Assembly (NCBI RefSeq): GCF_024868665.1
Contig: NC_079897.1
Location: forward strand, 5,268,475 to 5,332,474
DNA length: 64,000 bases
Direction of reading: 5' to 3'
Source of the DNA: Triplophysa rosa
Lineage: Eukaryota > Chordata > Actinopteri > Cypriniformes > Nemacheilidae
Of this stretch, positions 47,761 through 64,000 are shown piece after piece (the first letter of the stretch is position 1; each line of letters begins with the position of its first letter). The notes below the pieces were generated by a model. The model searched no databases. It saw nothing but the letters and a program-made list of their open reading frames with translations, and was not told the DNA's origin. The position numbers were made by a program, and so were the translations under genes.

Positions 47761-49000
47761 GGGGCGCGCGCTGCTGTAGCTGTGGAGAGAAAGGAGCAAA
47801 GTTTAATTCTTTTTTAGTTTAAATTGACTGTTTTAAAGGTTATGTAACAATAAAATATTAAACGGATCTTAATTATATTTTCTCACATCTCGGTATTTTT
47901 TATAGTTTGTTCATTTTAGGTTAAGTACGTCTTCCAAAATTATTTTACAATTAATCTGGTGTATCAGTGAATCAGACTTGATCATTATATTGTTTTTTAG
48001 ATAATGTTTAGGTTAGGCTGTCTGTGTTTAATGCGTTGATGGTATCCATCTGTTTGTCACTAAGGTGTAACATTTTTAAGACCTTTGCTCTTTGGACTAG
48101 TGAAGATAGTTTGCACGAAAATCGAGATAAAATAGTTTCACATATGATTCCAAATTGGGCGGGGTTATCTGTTATTTAAGTAATTGCTTTTCACGATTAA
48201 AAAAATATTAAACGTTTGTATATCACTCACTGAAAGCGGTCTTATCGATCCTTGCCTCTCATCAAGAGGGGTATGTTAAAAGATGCATATAAAGGGGCAT
48301 CTGTGGAGTCATGCAGGATGAATGACGGCATGGTTAACCTCGTTTTGCACCCCCATCGACCCCCTCCCCTTACAATTTTTTTAGGGGAGAACAGAGCAGA
48401 ATTATGAACCATCATTCACCAGGGTTTTAAAACAGCTTCTTGACAAATTTAACAGTTTAAAACAGAATATATTATTGTCATGTTTTAATCAAACTTAAAT
48501 TTGCCCTCATTTTCCTCGTAAACCCATTTTCTATAGAGATGCCACCAAACTAAAACTGTAAATAAAGTAAACTCTATGCAGGGTTCATTTATTTTTTTTG
48601 TTTTTATTTTATATAACCAAACTGAATAAGTAAAATGATTTTTGGTGTCGCTTTAAAATATTATTAATTTAAAACTGCCATGAGGCCTGTGGCCAACAGA
48701 GCCTTTTCTGACTGAGGACACATTGTGTAAAGTTACATTTATGTGATTTCTTGTTTTTTTCATAAACTGGGAATGTTATATATTAAATTTAAAGAAGACC
48801 TTAACTAAAAATGCACTCTCTTTTATGTAACAGTTATGGCTTTTGTGTTTGTTCTGTTCAATATAGGGACAATAGGTGAATTATTATTGCGTTGTCTTGT
48901 TAATAAATGTTTGTTTGAGTTTACTCGCAAAGCGAGCGTTAATTAAAACATGAAAGATCTCCTAAAGTTTGCCTCAGTGCAACACTTCTCAGCCTCCGTT
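47761..49000. other. AT-rich spacer between two CpG blocks
   Basis: No exon, repeat end or notable frame seen. Confidence 0.35.
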
Positions 49001-49009
49001 TAGGGCGCG

Positions 49010-50560
49010 ATGACAATTCCCCGCTCTCAACTTTTCTCTGTTGTCTCTCCCTCCTCCCCCTCCGTATCTATCTACCTGAAGTCTTATGTTATTTCCGCGG
49101 GCACGTCATCTTTTTTCCGCGGCGTATTTTGGAGACAACGAGGAGCTAGGGGAAAGGGCAGTCTCTCGTCTGTTCGCCGCCCACATACCAAGCTGACCAA
49201 TTCAAACAGCCACGGGGAACACTTCTGACCAATCGCGAGGAAGCTGCCGTGGCGTCGGATAGCAACAGACTCTACGAACGCGCACACGGGGTGGAGAATG
49301 TAGCGCCCATGAACGCGCGTTAGCAGAAAGGGAGGGAGGGATAAGAGGAGCAGCAGTTATATGGAAACTAACATCGCCGTGTGTGCGCGCTTTAGCACAG
49401 AAAAGTTTGACAAAACTTAAAAGGGCACTGAAAAATTAAGGCTCTGTCACGCACGCAATATTGCTGAGCCATTTAAAAAGATGGGAACTGATTTTTTTCC
49501 TTCAAATTATGACCTTAAGTCAGGTTGTGAATTGTTCATTTTAAAACATTTTCATGAGGCAGGGGTTTTTATTCCCCTTTAGGGCCGACCTTGACGTGCC
49601 TGTCTGTGAATGTACAGTGTCCAGTGCATTGTAAAAAAAACTACGGTTTGCATTTAGCAATTAAATTAATACTTTGTGTGCTTACCCATTGTTTTACAGC
49701 CTTAAAACCAACGCAATTGTCTCAAGTGTCAGACATTGCTTCTAATGATTTCAGCAGTCTATATATATGTGCGCTATGTGAATATCTATATCTGCAGAGT
49801 TACTATAAATGGAGAGAAGCGGCTTGGTGGCGCTACTAAGCAGGAAAGGGGGATGCTGGGTCTTTTGACTGCTCGTGGATGTGTTTTGTGGTGAAGCTTT
49901 GTTTGATCTGATGAAATCTGTGTAAATAAGCACATAGTCATGCGTCACTCATTTGAAACGTGTTTCGTGGTTCTCGTGGCAACCTTCGGCTTTTGGTGTT
50001 TAAACATTGAAGCGTGGGGAACTGCGTCAAGCGAGCTCCTCCACAGAGTGGCTCTCATACATCCCCCCCTTCACTTGAATTGCTGATGGAACAATCCTCA
50101 TTGCAGGGTGTGGATCCAGTGCCGGCCAGAGAGGCTAGACAACAAGGAGTAATAACGGGCGAGCAGCGAGTATGAAATGAGACTGGGCTAAAAAAGAAAA
50201 CTACTTTACTGGGGGAAACATTAACCGAGATGAAGAGACAAGGAGACGCTTTTAAACGAAATTGAACGTCACGGCTACGGGTTGAAGTCAACCAGCGCGA
50301 GTTACGGAGGCAGATGCATATGTGAAAGTGTACGCGGAAACCCCACTAAACTGAACGGAATTGCGATTGCGGTGACAGCTGTGGATGCAAGTAATGTCAG
50401 ATTGTTTTAGCGGTTGAAATCTTGCACGAAGACACTTGGTGGCTTACTGAATCCTGTTTTTACGAACGGCAGAAAGTTGAAAGTCGTCTATCGCGGAAAA
50501 AACGGTCCCTGTTGTTCTTTGAGTGGGCTTGACAGCGCGCGGATGGACGACAGCGTGACA
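49010..50560 (+). promoter_or_regulatory. dyrk1b: Long CpG-rich block, candidate alternative dyrk1b promoter/5' UTR
   Basis: GC-rich with CCAAT boxes near 49198 and 49229, and a TATA/CArG-like CTATAAATGG at 49803-49812. This is followed by more than 500 bases of UTR-like sequence without a long frame. It lies about 1.5-2 kb before the candidate coding exon at 52075. No gene of its own is recognisable, so an alternative first exon for dyrk1b is the most economical reading. Confidence 0.45.
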
Positions 50561-52074
50561 GTTATAATCCCAATTTTTTAATTGTCACTGCTTGATCAGA
50601 AAAGGAGTCGTTGGTATTTCTGGAACTTGCTTTTGGATATTTTTTTCGTTTTGTTTTTCCATTCGGAGTGTCAACACATTCATATAACGTTAACCAAATC
50701 CTCTTTTACCGAACTGAAGAGGTTGTGCGCGCAAAGCGCAGGCTCCTTGTTTTGTTTATTCGTTTGACATCTGCGCACTATAATCGAAACCATATTGTAT
50801 TTTAAAAACGTATAGTGAAATCGACAAGTTTTAACCTTCTCACAATAGTTGTATATTTTGTGCCTGTATAACTAGCACTTCAGCACTTTGACTGGTCGTC
50901 GTTGTTTGTGCATGCACGTGTTTGTTTTGATCCTGCAAGCACACGAAACATTTATCATAAGCTGTATGTTGTTGTCACCCGTGTTTTGAGCTCCTGCCTC
51001 CCTCCTTCCCTGTTTTTGTCTTGCCAGCGAATAAGCTTGCCTGTAGACACCTGCGGACTTTGACAGATTCACTAAATGGGGAAGAGTTGCTTTGTTTTTT
51101 TTCCCACCAGGAAGTCACTGATACCTTTTTAATTTTTTGCATATCAGGATTAAGACAGAAGATTACTACTGAAAAGAAGTGGCATCGCAGCCACAGATGC
51201 CAGACACAGCTGCCTTTTTTGACTAGTTTAAGTCACTGCAAGATACCTAGACAGAATATAAGAAACACTTGCTATTTTTAGAGAGAGTGATGGGGTAAAT
51301 GGTGTTGAAAATTGAGACCCCCCACCCCCAACTTTAAGGCCACCAACACTTCCAGGTTTAGCTCTGGGTTCCTTGTCAGCTGGTGAATTATCTGGATTGG
51401 AAAATTAAAGTGGGGGGGTCCTGTCTCAGCAAAGCTCTCAGACATATCCCACTCGTGTGAACAAATATTGATATTTTAACAGATGGAACCCCCTCAGTAT
51501 CACAGGACAATGAGTCTAGATACAGTACAAGTACAGCAAAGTGTAGTAACCAAATAAGCTCATCCCCATATAACCAGAGAAATATACATATCTATATATG
51601 TGTGTGTGTTGCAGAGTATATATATAGCTCTATAAAATATATGAGACATAGTTTGAATATGTATATTTTTATGCCAAAAGTGAGCATTGTTGCCTGAAAC
51701 CCAATCCATTGCCTTAGAATCTCATAGTAATAAAGGGAATAGCAAGGAAAGATATGAAACGGTGTTTGAAATAACTAAATGGTGCCTTTTTCGTTCATCA
51801 GTTTCCTCTGTCGGTCACTTCAGGATTTCACATGTAATAGAAAGATATTTTTGTGTTCAAAGTCCTAAACTTTATAACTTGCCTTTATGGTTCAAATTTG
51901 AGTTTAGTTACTGTTGGATGGTACCCTACTGGATTATTTACTGAAGTTATAGGCACGTGAGGATTATTCAATACTTGATGTCAGCTACTTTTTCAAAAGT
52001 ACTTTTTGGGATTCCCAGCAAACTTTATTAGAGTCATTTTTTGGATATCACGGGCCAACGCATAAGCATTTCAG
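50561..52074. other. Intron or 5' flank before the candidate dyrk1b coding exon
   Basis: No clear exon. A short TATATA/TGTG-rich patch lies near 51580-51640. It ends in GCATTTCAG immediately before the ATG at 52075. Confidence 0.35.
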
Positions 52075-52216
52075 ATGGTGATCACTTCGTCCGTGGAAGA
52101 GAAGCCGCAGCCTTCTAACAGAATGGTCGCAAACTTGCCGACCGAATCCTGGATTGGCAGCCCAGATCAGAACCGCTACTTACCCCAGTCACACCTGCTA
52201 CGAAAGCCAGCAAGAA
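52075..52216 (+). CDS. dyrk1b: Candidate first coding exon of dyrk1b (47 codons)
   Basis: ATTTCAG precedes an ATG, then 47 open codons (MVITSSVEEKPQPSNRM..., ending LLRKPAR) up to the donor GTTAGT. It ends with one extra base. The exon at 59450 needs exactly one base upstream to continue the frame that runs into the dyrk1b sequence, giving R-S-G-S-S-S-G-C-K-P. DYRK1A is likewise joined at this point, its second coding exon starting just before SACKPSS, so an upstream ATG exon ending in this phase is expected. Human DYRK1B lacks this part. An open run this long arises by chance about one time in ten, so the support is the ATG, the splice signals and the phase together. Confidence 0.5.
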
Positions 52217-55200
52217 GTTAGTATCTCTTTTTGCATCCATAACAAGTGCACATCTGCATAGTTCGTGCACTGCGCAAGATCACGTGACCTGAACATGCAT
52301 GTATGTTAATAGACTACATGGGTTGCAAGCTTTTGCCATTCATGTTTGTTGCATTTTATATAATTGATATTCTGATATGAAGTAAAAGTGTTTGCATTCA
52401 GTCAATTAAAGTCTATAGTGTAAATTCACACCTAGTTATGGTAAAGTATGTTTACCATTAGATGTAATTGTGGCTCAAATGCAGTTTGTTTTTGAAGTTC
52501 TTCAATGGATCCAGTCAACAACAACAGAAATTATGTGGAATCCATGTGGAAAGCATCAGAATGTGTGGTTGATTATAGGGCTGTAGATTATGAGGAAATG
52601 TCTAATTTTGCTTCAGTGTGAATTTAAACACAATTTGGTCAAAACCTGCATCACGTCTTATAGGTCCATTGGTAGTTGCCACCATTGCTTTTAAACATCA
52701 ATATTTGTCAATGAAAGCAATTAAAACTTGCCATGATGTAGCTAATTTTATAAGAGTGGCTATTCAAAGTGAGTATAATGTTGTTAATATGTAAATATTA
52801 GGCTATTTAGGGTAGAAAAAAGAGCTCAGCCTGGGGCATTTCCCTTTGGGCTGGACATAAATTAGTCGAATGTTTCACACACTTGAGATACCCCTACAGA
52901 CCTGCACTCCTTTTCCCATAATTGTCTTAACATAATATGTTCAAACAATCATGGGAATAGACTCGTTCTCAAACGGTTTCCGAGGCTGCTTGATCTTTGC
53001 GTCACTTCTGCGCGGTAATTTGTGCTGTGTGCTATGGGAGCTCTACGTGAGGTGTGAGCTCACAGTGATCGCTCTGTTGCTGGGAATCTTAGAGCTGCAG
53101 CAGAATGCTGCTCTCTAGACCAGCGTGTACTGTATCGTACGAGCACAACGTACGTCACAAAGCAGATTTGCTGGGTTCGTCAGTCATTTTAGATTTTAAG
53201 ACGTTATGTTGATGGCTATGTGACTGACCTGTGGTGATGCATTCATACAGCATTGTATGCTTTTGATTTAAGTTAAATTTCATTTTTGCTTACCGTTGGG
53301 TGATTGTCCAAATCATTTTAGTTGTTAAGTGCTGTTACTTGAAAGCAAGTCATTGTTTGTGTAGTCTGTTTATTTAAAGACATTAAAATACTTAGGTTTT
53401 TGGCAATGCTTCTGGGGCTGCAGGAAATGGTTTTTGAGTATTGAGTGAAGTTCGAGTCCGGTGACCATCAGCTCATTGTTTCTCAATATCCGATATGTAA
53501 AATGGAAGTTGATTTGTTATACAGCTAGGCTTGTTTTGCTTCAACCTTCATTATTTGTTGTCTCTCTGTCAGTTCAGGATTAGAATAAAGGACTCAATTA
53601 TCCATCAATCATTGAACTGCTTAATGCAGTTACCGTATAATTGCTTAATTGGACCATTTCAAGAATGTTTTTAAACACACATATGCACTCTAAATAACTT
53701 GCCCAACACCACACAAATCTAGAATTAGCTTAAAGTTAATTTTAGCCGCAGCCATTAAGGTCATGAATTGGTCTATGAATTGGTCATTTGTTGGATCGTG
53801 TTGTGGTGTCAGTAAACCCCTATTGCATTCAATTTCTTGTTTTTCTCTAATTTACACAAAGAGAGAGAAATAATGAAGATTATACCAAACTTGTTGCACA
53901 GTAGGCTTGACAGATGACAAGTTGAAAGACTATATATCCTGTAACATGCTCATTTTTTAAACTTAATACTCTGCTAGACTCCATACCACTTTGCATCCAA
54001 CTGAACTATTGTTTATGCCTGTTATTACTTGTGGTTATTGCTAATAGATTGATAATTGGCTTGGAGAAATAATCAAATCTTTGTTTGATTATGACTAGGG
54101 TGTCTTTGCGTTTTCTGTCGCCAATCTTTATTTTTATCTGTGTATCCAACTGACTTTTCTCAAGTTGCTATTTTTGTCCCCCCCACCCCAGTCTGGCATG
54201 TCAAGCACTATGTGTATAACTGCCTTTCAGAAGCCTGGGTAACTTTTTAAGGATAGATTTAACTGCAAGTAACCTACTGGGTTCAGGGTAACTGCAGGAA
54301 TATTTCACAAGCTGTCTGTCTGTGCACCCACCCATGTGAGACTAAAAAAAGAGCCACATCGTAGCCCATAGGACACCTGAACATATCATGTCAGCAGAGA
54401 CAATATGAATGAACCAATAGAGTTAGGACTAAAAAAAGTTTGTAGGAGACTCCTCGCCCTTTGCCCCTTTCGCCAGACCGGCTTTTATTGTTTGTTTGCT
54501 CACCAGTTTTCAGTCTGAAGGTGAAACCTAACCATTTTGCCATGTGATATTTGACATTAGTTGCTTATAGAACATTAGAACGTTACTTTTTTCACAAGTT
54601 GTTGCAGTTACAAAAATTTGCTTGGTTTTGGTGTTGTGTGGAACTATTCCGCAATGCATAATCCAGGAATAAAAGCAGAATTTACTCTATAACACAGAAT
54701 GTCACAAAATTTTGCAAAGGTTTTTTAAACCCATTATAACTCATTCACAATGAGGTTTCATTAGCTTGCAAATGAAAGGACAAAAATGCTAAGAAACACT
54801 TCCCTGTTTGTGTAATGTTAGAAAGTTACATTCATTTCACTTTAAGCATTGCAAGCAATAAGAAACATTGCTGTGTCTGCGTCAAAGCCACCAGTAGTAC
54901 GGCGCAGAAAACGATCTGTTATATATGAAGAACCTACTGACATTCCAGATGGCAGTGTTCTAAACATTATGTGAATAATTATGATCAAAAATAGTAATCT
55001 AAAGCTCCGTACAGTTGCACCGAAAATATGTCATAATAAACGCTGGTATTAACTGGATTAAGATGTATGCAGACAAAGGATGTTTCACTGTAGCAGGAGT
55101 TAGCTCACACACTCTGATACAGCCAGCTCCATCACTAAAGGCATGTTAAACATTGAGGCAACTATTTTCTGTCTCATTCCCAATATCCAGTTCCCTGTCG

Positions 55201-57660
55201 CGTTTGCTCGGGTATTTACAGTTTTCTCTTGTCTGTGTTTGTGTCCCACATCCTGACTCATTCTGACATCACTCTTGCTCTCCTCTTTCCAAGAAGGAAA
55301 GTAAACAATGTGACTAGGCCTAGTCCTCATTCTGTGTCAACATCCACCTTCACAGGAGCAAGTGGCTCTTTACTCAAGGGGCACTTGATTAGTGCTGGTC
55401 ACTTTAGATTAGATGCTCCGGTGTTAACGGGAGCTCACAGTTGCTTCGAGCTGTGAAGGTGCAGCCTCATATTGGGAGATCGGCACGTAAGCGCCTTTGG
55501 GTCCCGCGGCCGGTGTTTCTAACGTAAGAGGGGTGGAGTCTAGGCATTGTGCATGACAGCGGTTGGCATGTATGCGTTAGGTTGAGCAGCCGTAAAATCC
55601 ATTGGTGTTTGCAAGAGTTTGTATTTTTTAATTAAATTCAGGACGTGCTACATTTTCTAACCAGGTTTGTGTAGTGATAGCGTGATACGGCCTACAGCTT
55701 AAAAGTGTCCTTCTGGTCTGTTCCACGATCCACTGGCTGGATTATAAACTGTGAAATTAAATGTTTTATGTGAATTTCGAGCACTTAAATTTGAGTAAGA
55801 TATGTCTTGATCTCTATGTTATTGTTTTATCTTGCCTGTATGTTAGCAGTGTATCAGGATTCAGTTCTCTAAACATTGGCGTACTATCAGCAAGTTCACA
55901 AAACATACTGGTCAACCACTAGTTTCATGCTTTGGTTAGTTGTTTGAATATATAGCGTACTGACTGCAGTGGGCTTGTTTTAGTTTCGCCTGTTGCTGGC
56001 CTGCATACATCTATAGCTAATGATGTATTTTGAGGCGGGAGATTTATTTTATTTTTAATGCCCTGGCCTGTACTAGCTCTCATTTTACCAGTGTCATTGT
56101 TTGAGGTGTCGACCCAGATGGCTTTTTATTAATAGTGGAGACTGACTCAGCTATGGGGCCTGACTGTTTAAAGTCCTCTGTAGGAGTGTTTGGGGTTTGG
56201 CTGCCAGGTTGGACGGGGTTATCGCACAACACGGTTAGAGGTGTTGAACTTCATTGAAAGGTTGAAAGTTTTGCACTAGCCCTGCGGAGGACGGTGTCCT
56301 CTTGCAAATGAGGCGGTTCAGAGAATCGGGTGGAAGTTTTCTTTAGTTTGATGACCGGTGGGATTGTAGTTGGCAGCACAGGCTCATTCAGTTCCTTAAA
56401 AATAATCCTTTAAATAAATTGTCCTTCCTGTAACTTTGAATTGGTAAAACACAAGTATAACCCAACCCCACTGCCCTTACATTTTGTGAATTAACTATTG
56501 CACTAGTTTGGCGAGTGGGCTAAAGGAAATGACGGAAAGTCGACAACTGAAAGAGAGATGACAATACAAGGATGTCCTTCCTTTCATAAAAACAAAAAAA
56601 GAAATTACATAAAAAGTTCCAGAATGTGATGAACACCTAAAGTGGAGTCATTAAATGGCATTAGATTGGGATCACCAGACTGTTTCCCAGTGCATGCTGG
56701 GAGATGTGCCTCATATCATCAGGTTAAGATAATTTTGGCCACTGTTTTCAAGAACTGTACAGTCTGTAATATATTAATTTTAATTTCTGTAGTTCTTACA
56801 GGTTCTGCAAGAGTTGTGCCCTGCACCCTTAATAACTCATACCTGCTTGCATGTACCCCTGCTCATTGTTGAGCAGCATAGGCCTGTTTTTAGCTGCACC
56901 CGTCCCTCAGAGTTCGGATTGCATGAAAGACTGAGGTCCTGTGGTGTGGGGCATGACATCCATGTGACCTGCCATCTGCGGGCACAGTCGCACATTAGAC
57001 AAGCAGGCATTGCATCACAATGTCCTTTTTTCATAAATTTCATTTGTTTTAGACACACTGAAGTGTTCAGTGTTCATGGAATATAAACTTCCTGTATACT
57101 AAGGTTAAGCTTTAGATCTTTGCCAATATTTGCATGCATATAGAATAACTTTGAATGTGTGATTTTAAAGATGCCTTCATAAATTTAATAAGACGTTTAT
57201 ATGGGATAAATATATATTTATTTCTTTTCTGTTCAGCAATTCTATCTTTCAATGTAATGCCAACTTTGGCTCAGTAGCACCAGCATTCCCATTACCCTAA
57301 CAGGGAATAAGATAGGGGGTCAATACGGACTTTGGAGGGGTTAGGTTTGGGAGGAGGGCCTTTCAGCTGTTCTCATGCACACACCACCATCCTCTTCCTG
57401 TGCCTTAGAGACAGGGAATAGGCTGGTCTGTTGCCATGGCGACATGGTGATTGGCAGCTGGCAGCTGTGTTTGGTCAGCTGTGGGGATGCGAAGTGAAGT
57501 GTGGGGGGTCTCGTGGTCGGTGCATGGTTAATTGCAGCAGATGATTACTTCATCCACCACCTGATATATTTAACTGCTGGGATGGACACTTGGCGTATGT
57601 GACAATAAATTCTAGCCGGGCACCTGTGTGTCTGTGGATGTTGTATTTTATTAACATTCG
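52217..57660. other. Presumed dyrk1b intron
   Basis: No exon recognised. 53020-53160 is GC-richer with TGCGTCAC and ACGTACGTCA words. 55480-55570 is a short CpG-bearing patch. 56680-56701 carries the palindromic TTCCCAGTGCATGCTGGGA. Confidence 0.3.
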
Positions 57661-57679
57661 TTCCCATCGGGGACAGCGT

Positions 57680-57930
57680 TTATGCCAGCGCCGTGGCCAG
57701 ATCAGTGCGAGGGGGGAACAGAAAGAGTAACAGGCAGGGAAAGGGAGGGTGAGAGCGGCATTGTGGGAAGGGTTGCTGATACAGCACAAGCTACCAGGTT
57801 TATTTATAGAGACCTCGCCGCCCAGCCCTTGGATACCGGCAGCCAATCAGGAGGAAGAGAGCGAGGGGGCCTCCGCCAATCAGAGCGGAGGAAGGGGGGT
57901 GTCACACTCAGGAAGTTCTCAATGTGTTCG
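57680..57930. promoter_or_regulatory. CCAAT-pair GC-rich block upstream of the dyrk1b kinase exons
   Basis: Two direct GCCAATCAG boxes (CCAAT at 57843-57847 and 57876-57880) are 33 bases apart, about three helical turns, in purine-rich GC sequence. This is a typical NF-Y arrangement. It is a candidate proximal alternative promoter, 1.5 kb before exon 59450. Confidence 0.45.
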
Positions 57931-59449
57931 TTTCAGCATTTAAAGGCACAGTGTGACAATTTTTTTCTTGGTGCTCAGCAGATCGCTGTCTTTGATGCCA
58001 AAGATGGAAATCAATAAAAACACTTGAATTCTGATTTATTACAGTAAGGTAGAACATTTCTCTCGCTTGTTTTTTGTGCAGTTTTACTGTTGCTAGAGCA
58101 CAAAGCAGATGATGCTCTTTGACAGTGTGTCAACCAGTTGCTTTCAGGCATTCGGTTGGTCTCGCAATATGTCATGTGAGAATTGATCGAGCCGTCGTCT
58201 GTATTCCAAACCGAAATCAACCAGTTTGAGATGAGTCACATATGTAATTCTCTGTATATCCAAGCAGCCTTCCTGTCAGCGAGTTGATGCTGGGACTCCT
58301 CCTATGGGCATGTAACAGCAACGCTTGCCGTCACTCTGTGGAATTGATGGCGGTCAGATGTGTCGTTTTGCACTTTGTTTAAGCTACGGCCATTGATCGC
58401 GGGGCTATTTCAAGTTGTAATGTGTCATTGATAAATTTCACCCCTATTACTCCTCACCTGTCAGCCGGTGAAAGTGGCAATAAAAGCATTTGCTGTGGGA
58501 TATCTCATCCATTTCATATCCTCCCCGTTAGACTTTTACATCCTCGCTTCCGGCGGACTCAGCAATCTCACTTAATTACCGTATTCTTGGCCTCGCCTGT
58601 TCTCAAAATGTCTGATATTTCCTTTTTACATTGAGTGTGAGCGGGCTGGTGGATTATTGAGGATTTAAAAAAAATGCATCCTGTAGTTACAATTTCAGTT
58701 CATCAAATTTAGAACCATACATAGTTTGTAGTTTAGTATCCAGGTCCTTAAGATCATGACGATTTTTTGTTGGTATTATGGCTATGCTGAATTCTCATTA
58801 ATGCAATGCAGAAAAGTATACATAAATTTGGGAATGTTTGTTGTAGTGCAGTTTTAATGTTGGCATATTTTAATAAAAGCAAAATCATTGTATTACAAAT
58901 GTGGTACATTTGCTAAAAATTTAAAACTACACTGTTCCCTTTTAATTTTTTGGGCATAAAATATGCCATGCTTTAAATTTTGTGCACCTATTTACTTAAA
59001 ATGTTGGCATCCACCTAACCTGAATAAGGTCAGTAAAATACTAATATGCACCCTGTATGCTGCATATTCTTGGCCAACAAGTGGCAGCACAGGACCATGG
59101 AGAGCTCTGCTTGCGTTTCGGTCACTCCCATTTCCACTGAGGTTTTAGTTTGCAGTGTCAAACTCTGCTTTTCTTTGTTCTGCTTGTTTTACAGTGACCT
59201 ACTGAAAACTGATTTCTGGTGTTTGCATATTAACAGCCCATAGCTGTTGGCAAAATACACAGATAATTATTCTGAATTTCAAACTCTTCTCAGGGCATTG
59301 AAGGTGTATAGCAGGGAAACTGTTGAAAATTTCCAAACCAAAAGATTAGTTGCAGATTTCTTCAGTGAAAAGCTTCTGTGGCAGTACTTTTCTTATATGT
59401 AGCAATGTATGTTCTTTAACCTTCTTTCTTCCCCGTTTTCTCTGTGAAG
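57931..59449. other. dyrk1b intron, last part
   Basis: No exon seen. 58400-58600 is sequence of balanced composition without repeat features. It could be conserved non-coding DNA, but that cannot be judged here. Confidence 0.3.

Positions 59450-64000
<4,551 letters not shown>

Noticed and set aside
57682..58017. 111-codon frame, Arg/Glu/Gly rich
   Set aside because: Low-complexity translation of purine-rich promoter-like DNA. No homology recognised.

Overview
This is vertebrate nuclear DNA, almost certainly from a cyprinid-type teleost fish. The genes are split by GT-AG introns, their proteins read as fish orthologues of human proteins, and the intergenic and intronic DNA is packed with small terminal-inverted-repeat (TIR) DNA transposons of types common in zebrafish and carp relatives. 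The species call is inference. No operons, CRISPR arrays, rRNA genes or intact viral genes were seen.

Four protein genes lie on the + strand. (1) A GIRK-type inward-rectifier K+ channel of the kcnj family spans 311-6783 in three coding exons (428 aa), with a large repeat-filled intron. (2) fbl (fibrillarin) spans 13748-18369 in nine exons (315 aa), behind a promoter with a strong ZNF143/Staf-type site. (3) alkbh8 spans 20087-26309 in eleven exons (667 aa): N-terminal segment, RRM, AlkB dioxygenase, zinc-binding cysteines and tRNA methyltransferase. (4) dyrk1b runs off the right edge. Seven exons at 59450-62592 encode the N-terminus and most of the kinase domain, and a likely 5' untranslated first exon in a CpG-rich block ends at 30320. 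A possible additional N-terminal coding exon lies at 52075-52216.

The 13747-64000 part pairs fbl with dyrk1b, as in human 19q13, with alkbh8 between them. A GIRK gene near a DYRK1 gene mirrors the human KCNJ6-DYRK1A pair on chromosome 21, so the block looks like one arm of an ancient vertebrate paralogon.

The 7-13.6 kb interval is a Russian-doll pile of transposons: two related elements with GGG...CCC ends, one split by several later insertions including a 400-bp near-palindrome and a hAT element with a perfect 8-bp target duplication. Further well-bounded elements lie in kcnj intron 2, fbl introns 2 and 5, alkbh8 intron 2, the alkbh8-dyrk1b interval and dyrk1b intron 1.

The roughly 29 kb between the first dyrk1b exon and its kinase exons holds three more CpG/CCAAT-rich blocks (47.3-47.8, 49.0-50.6 and 57.7-57.95 kb) that look like alternative promoters. 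I see no novel defence or biosynthetic system. The points most worth checking are the predicted dyrk1b 5' exon and promoters, the paralogon arrangement, and the nested and palindromic transposons.
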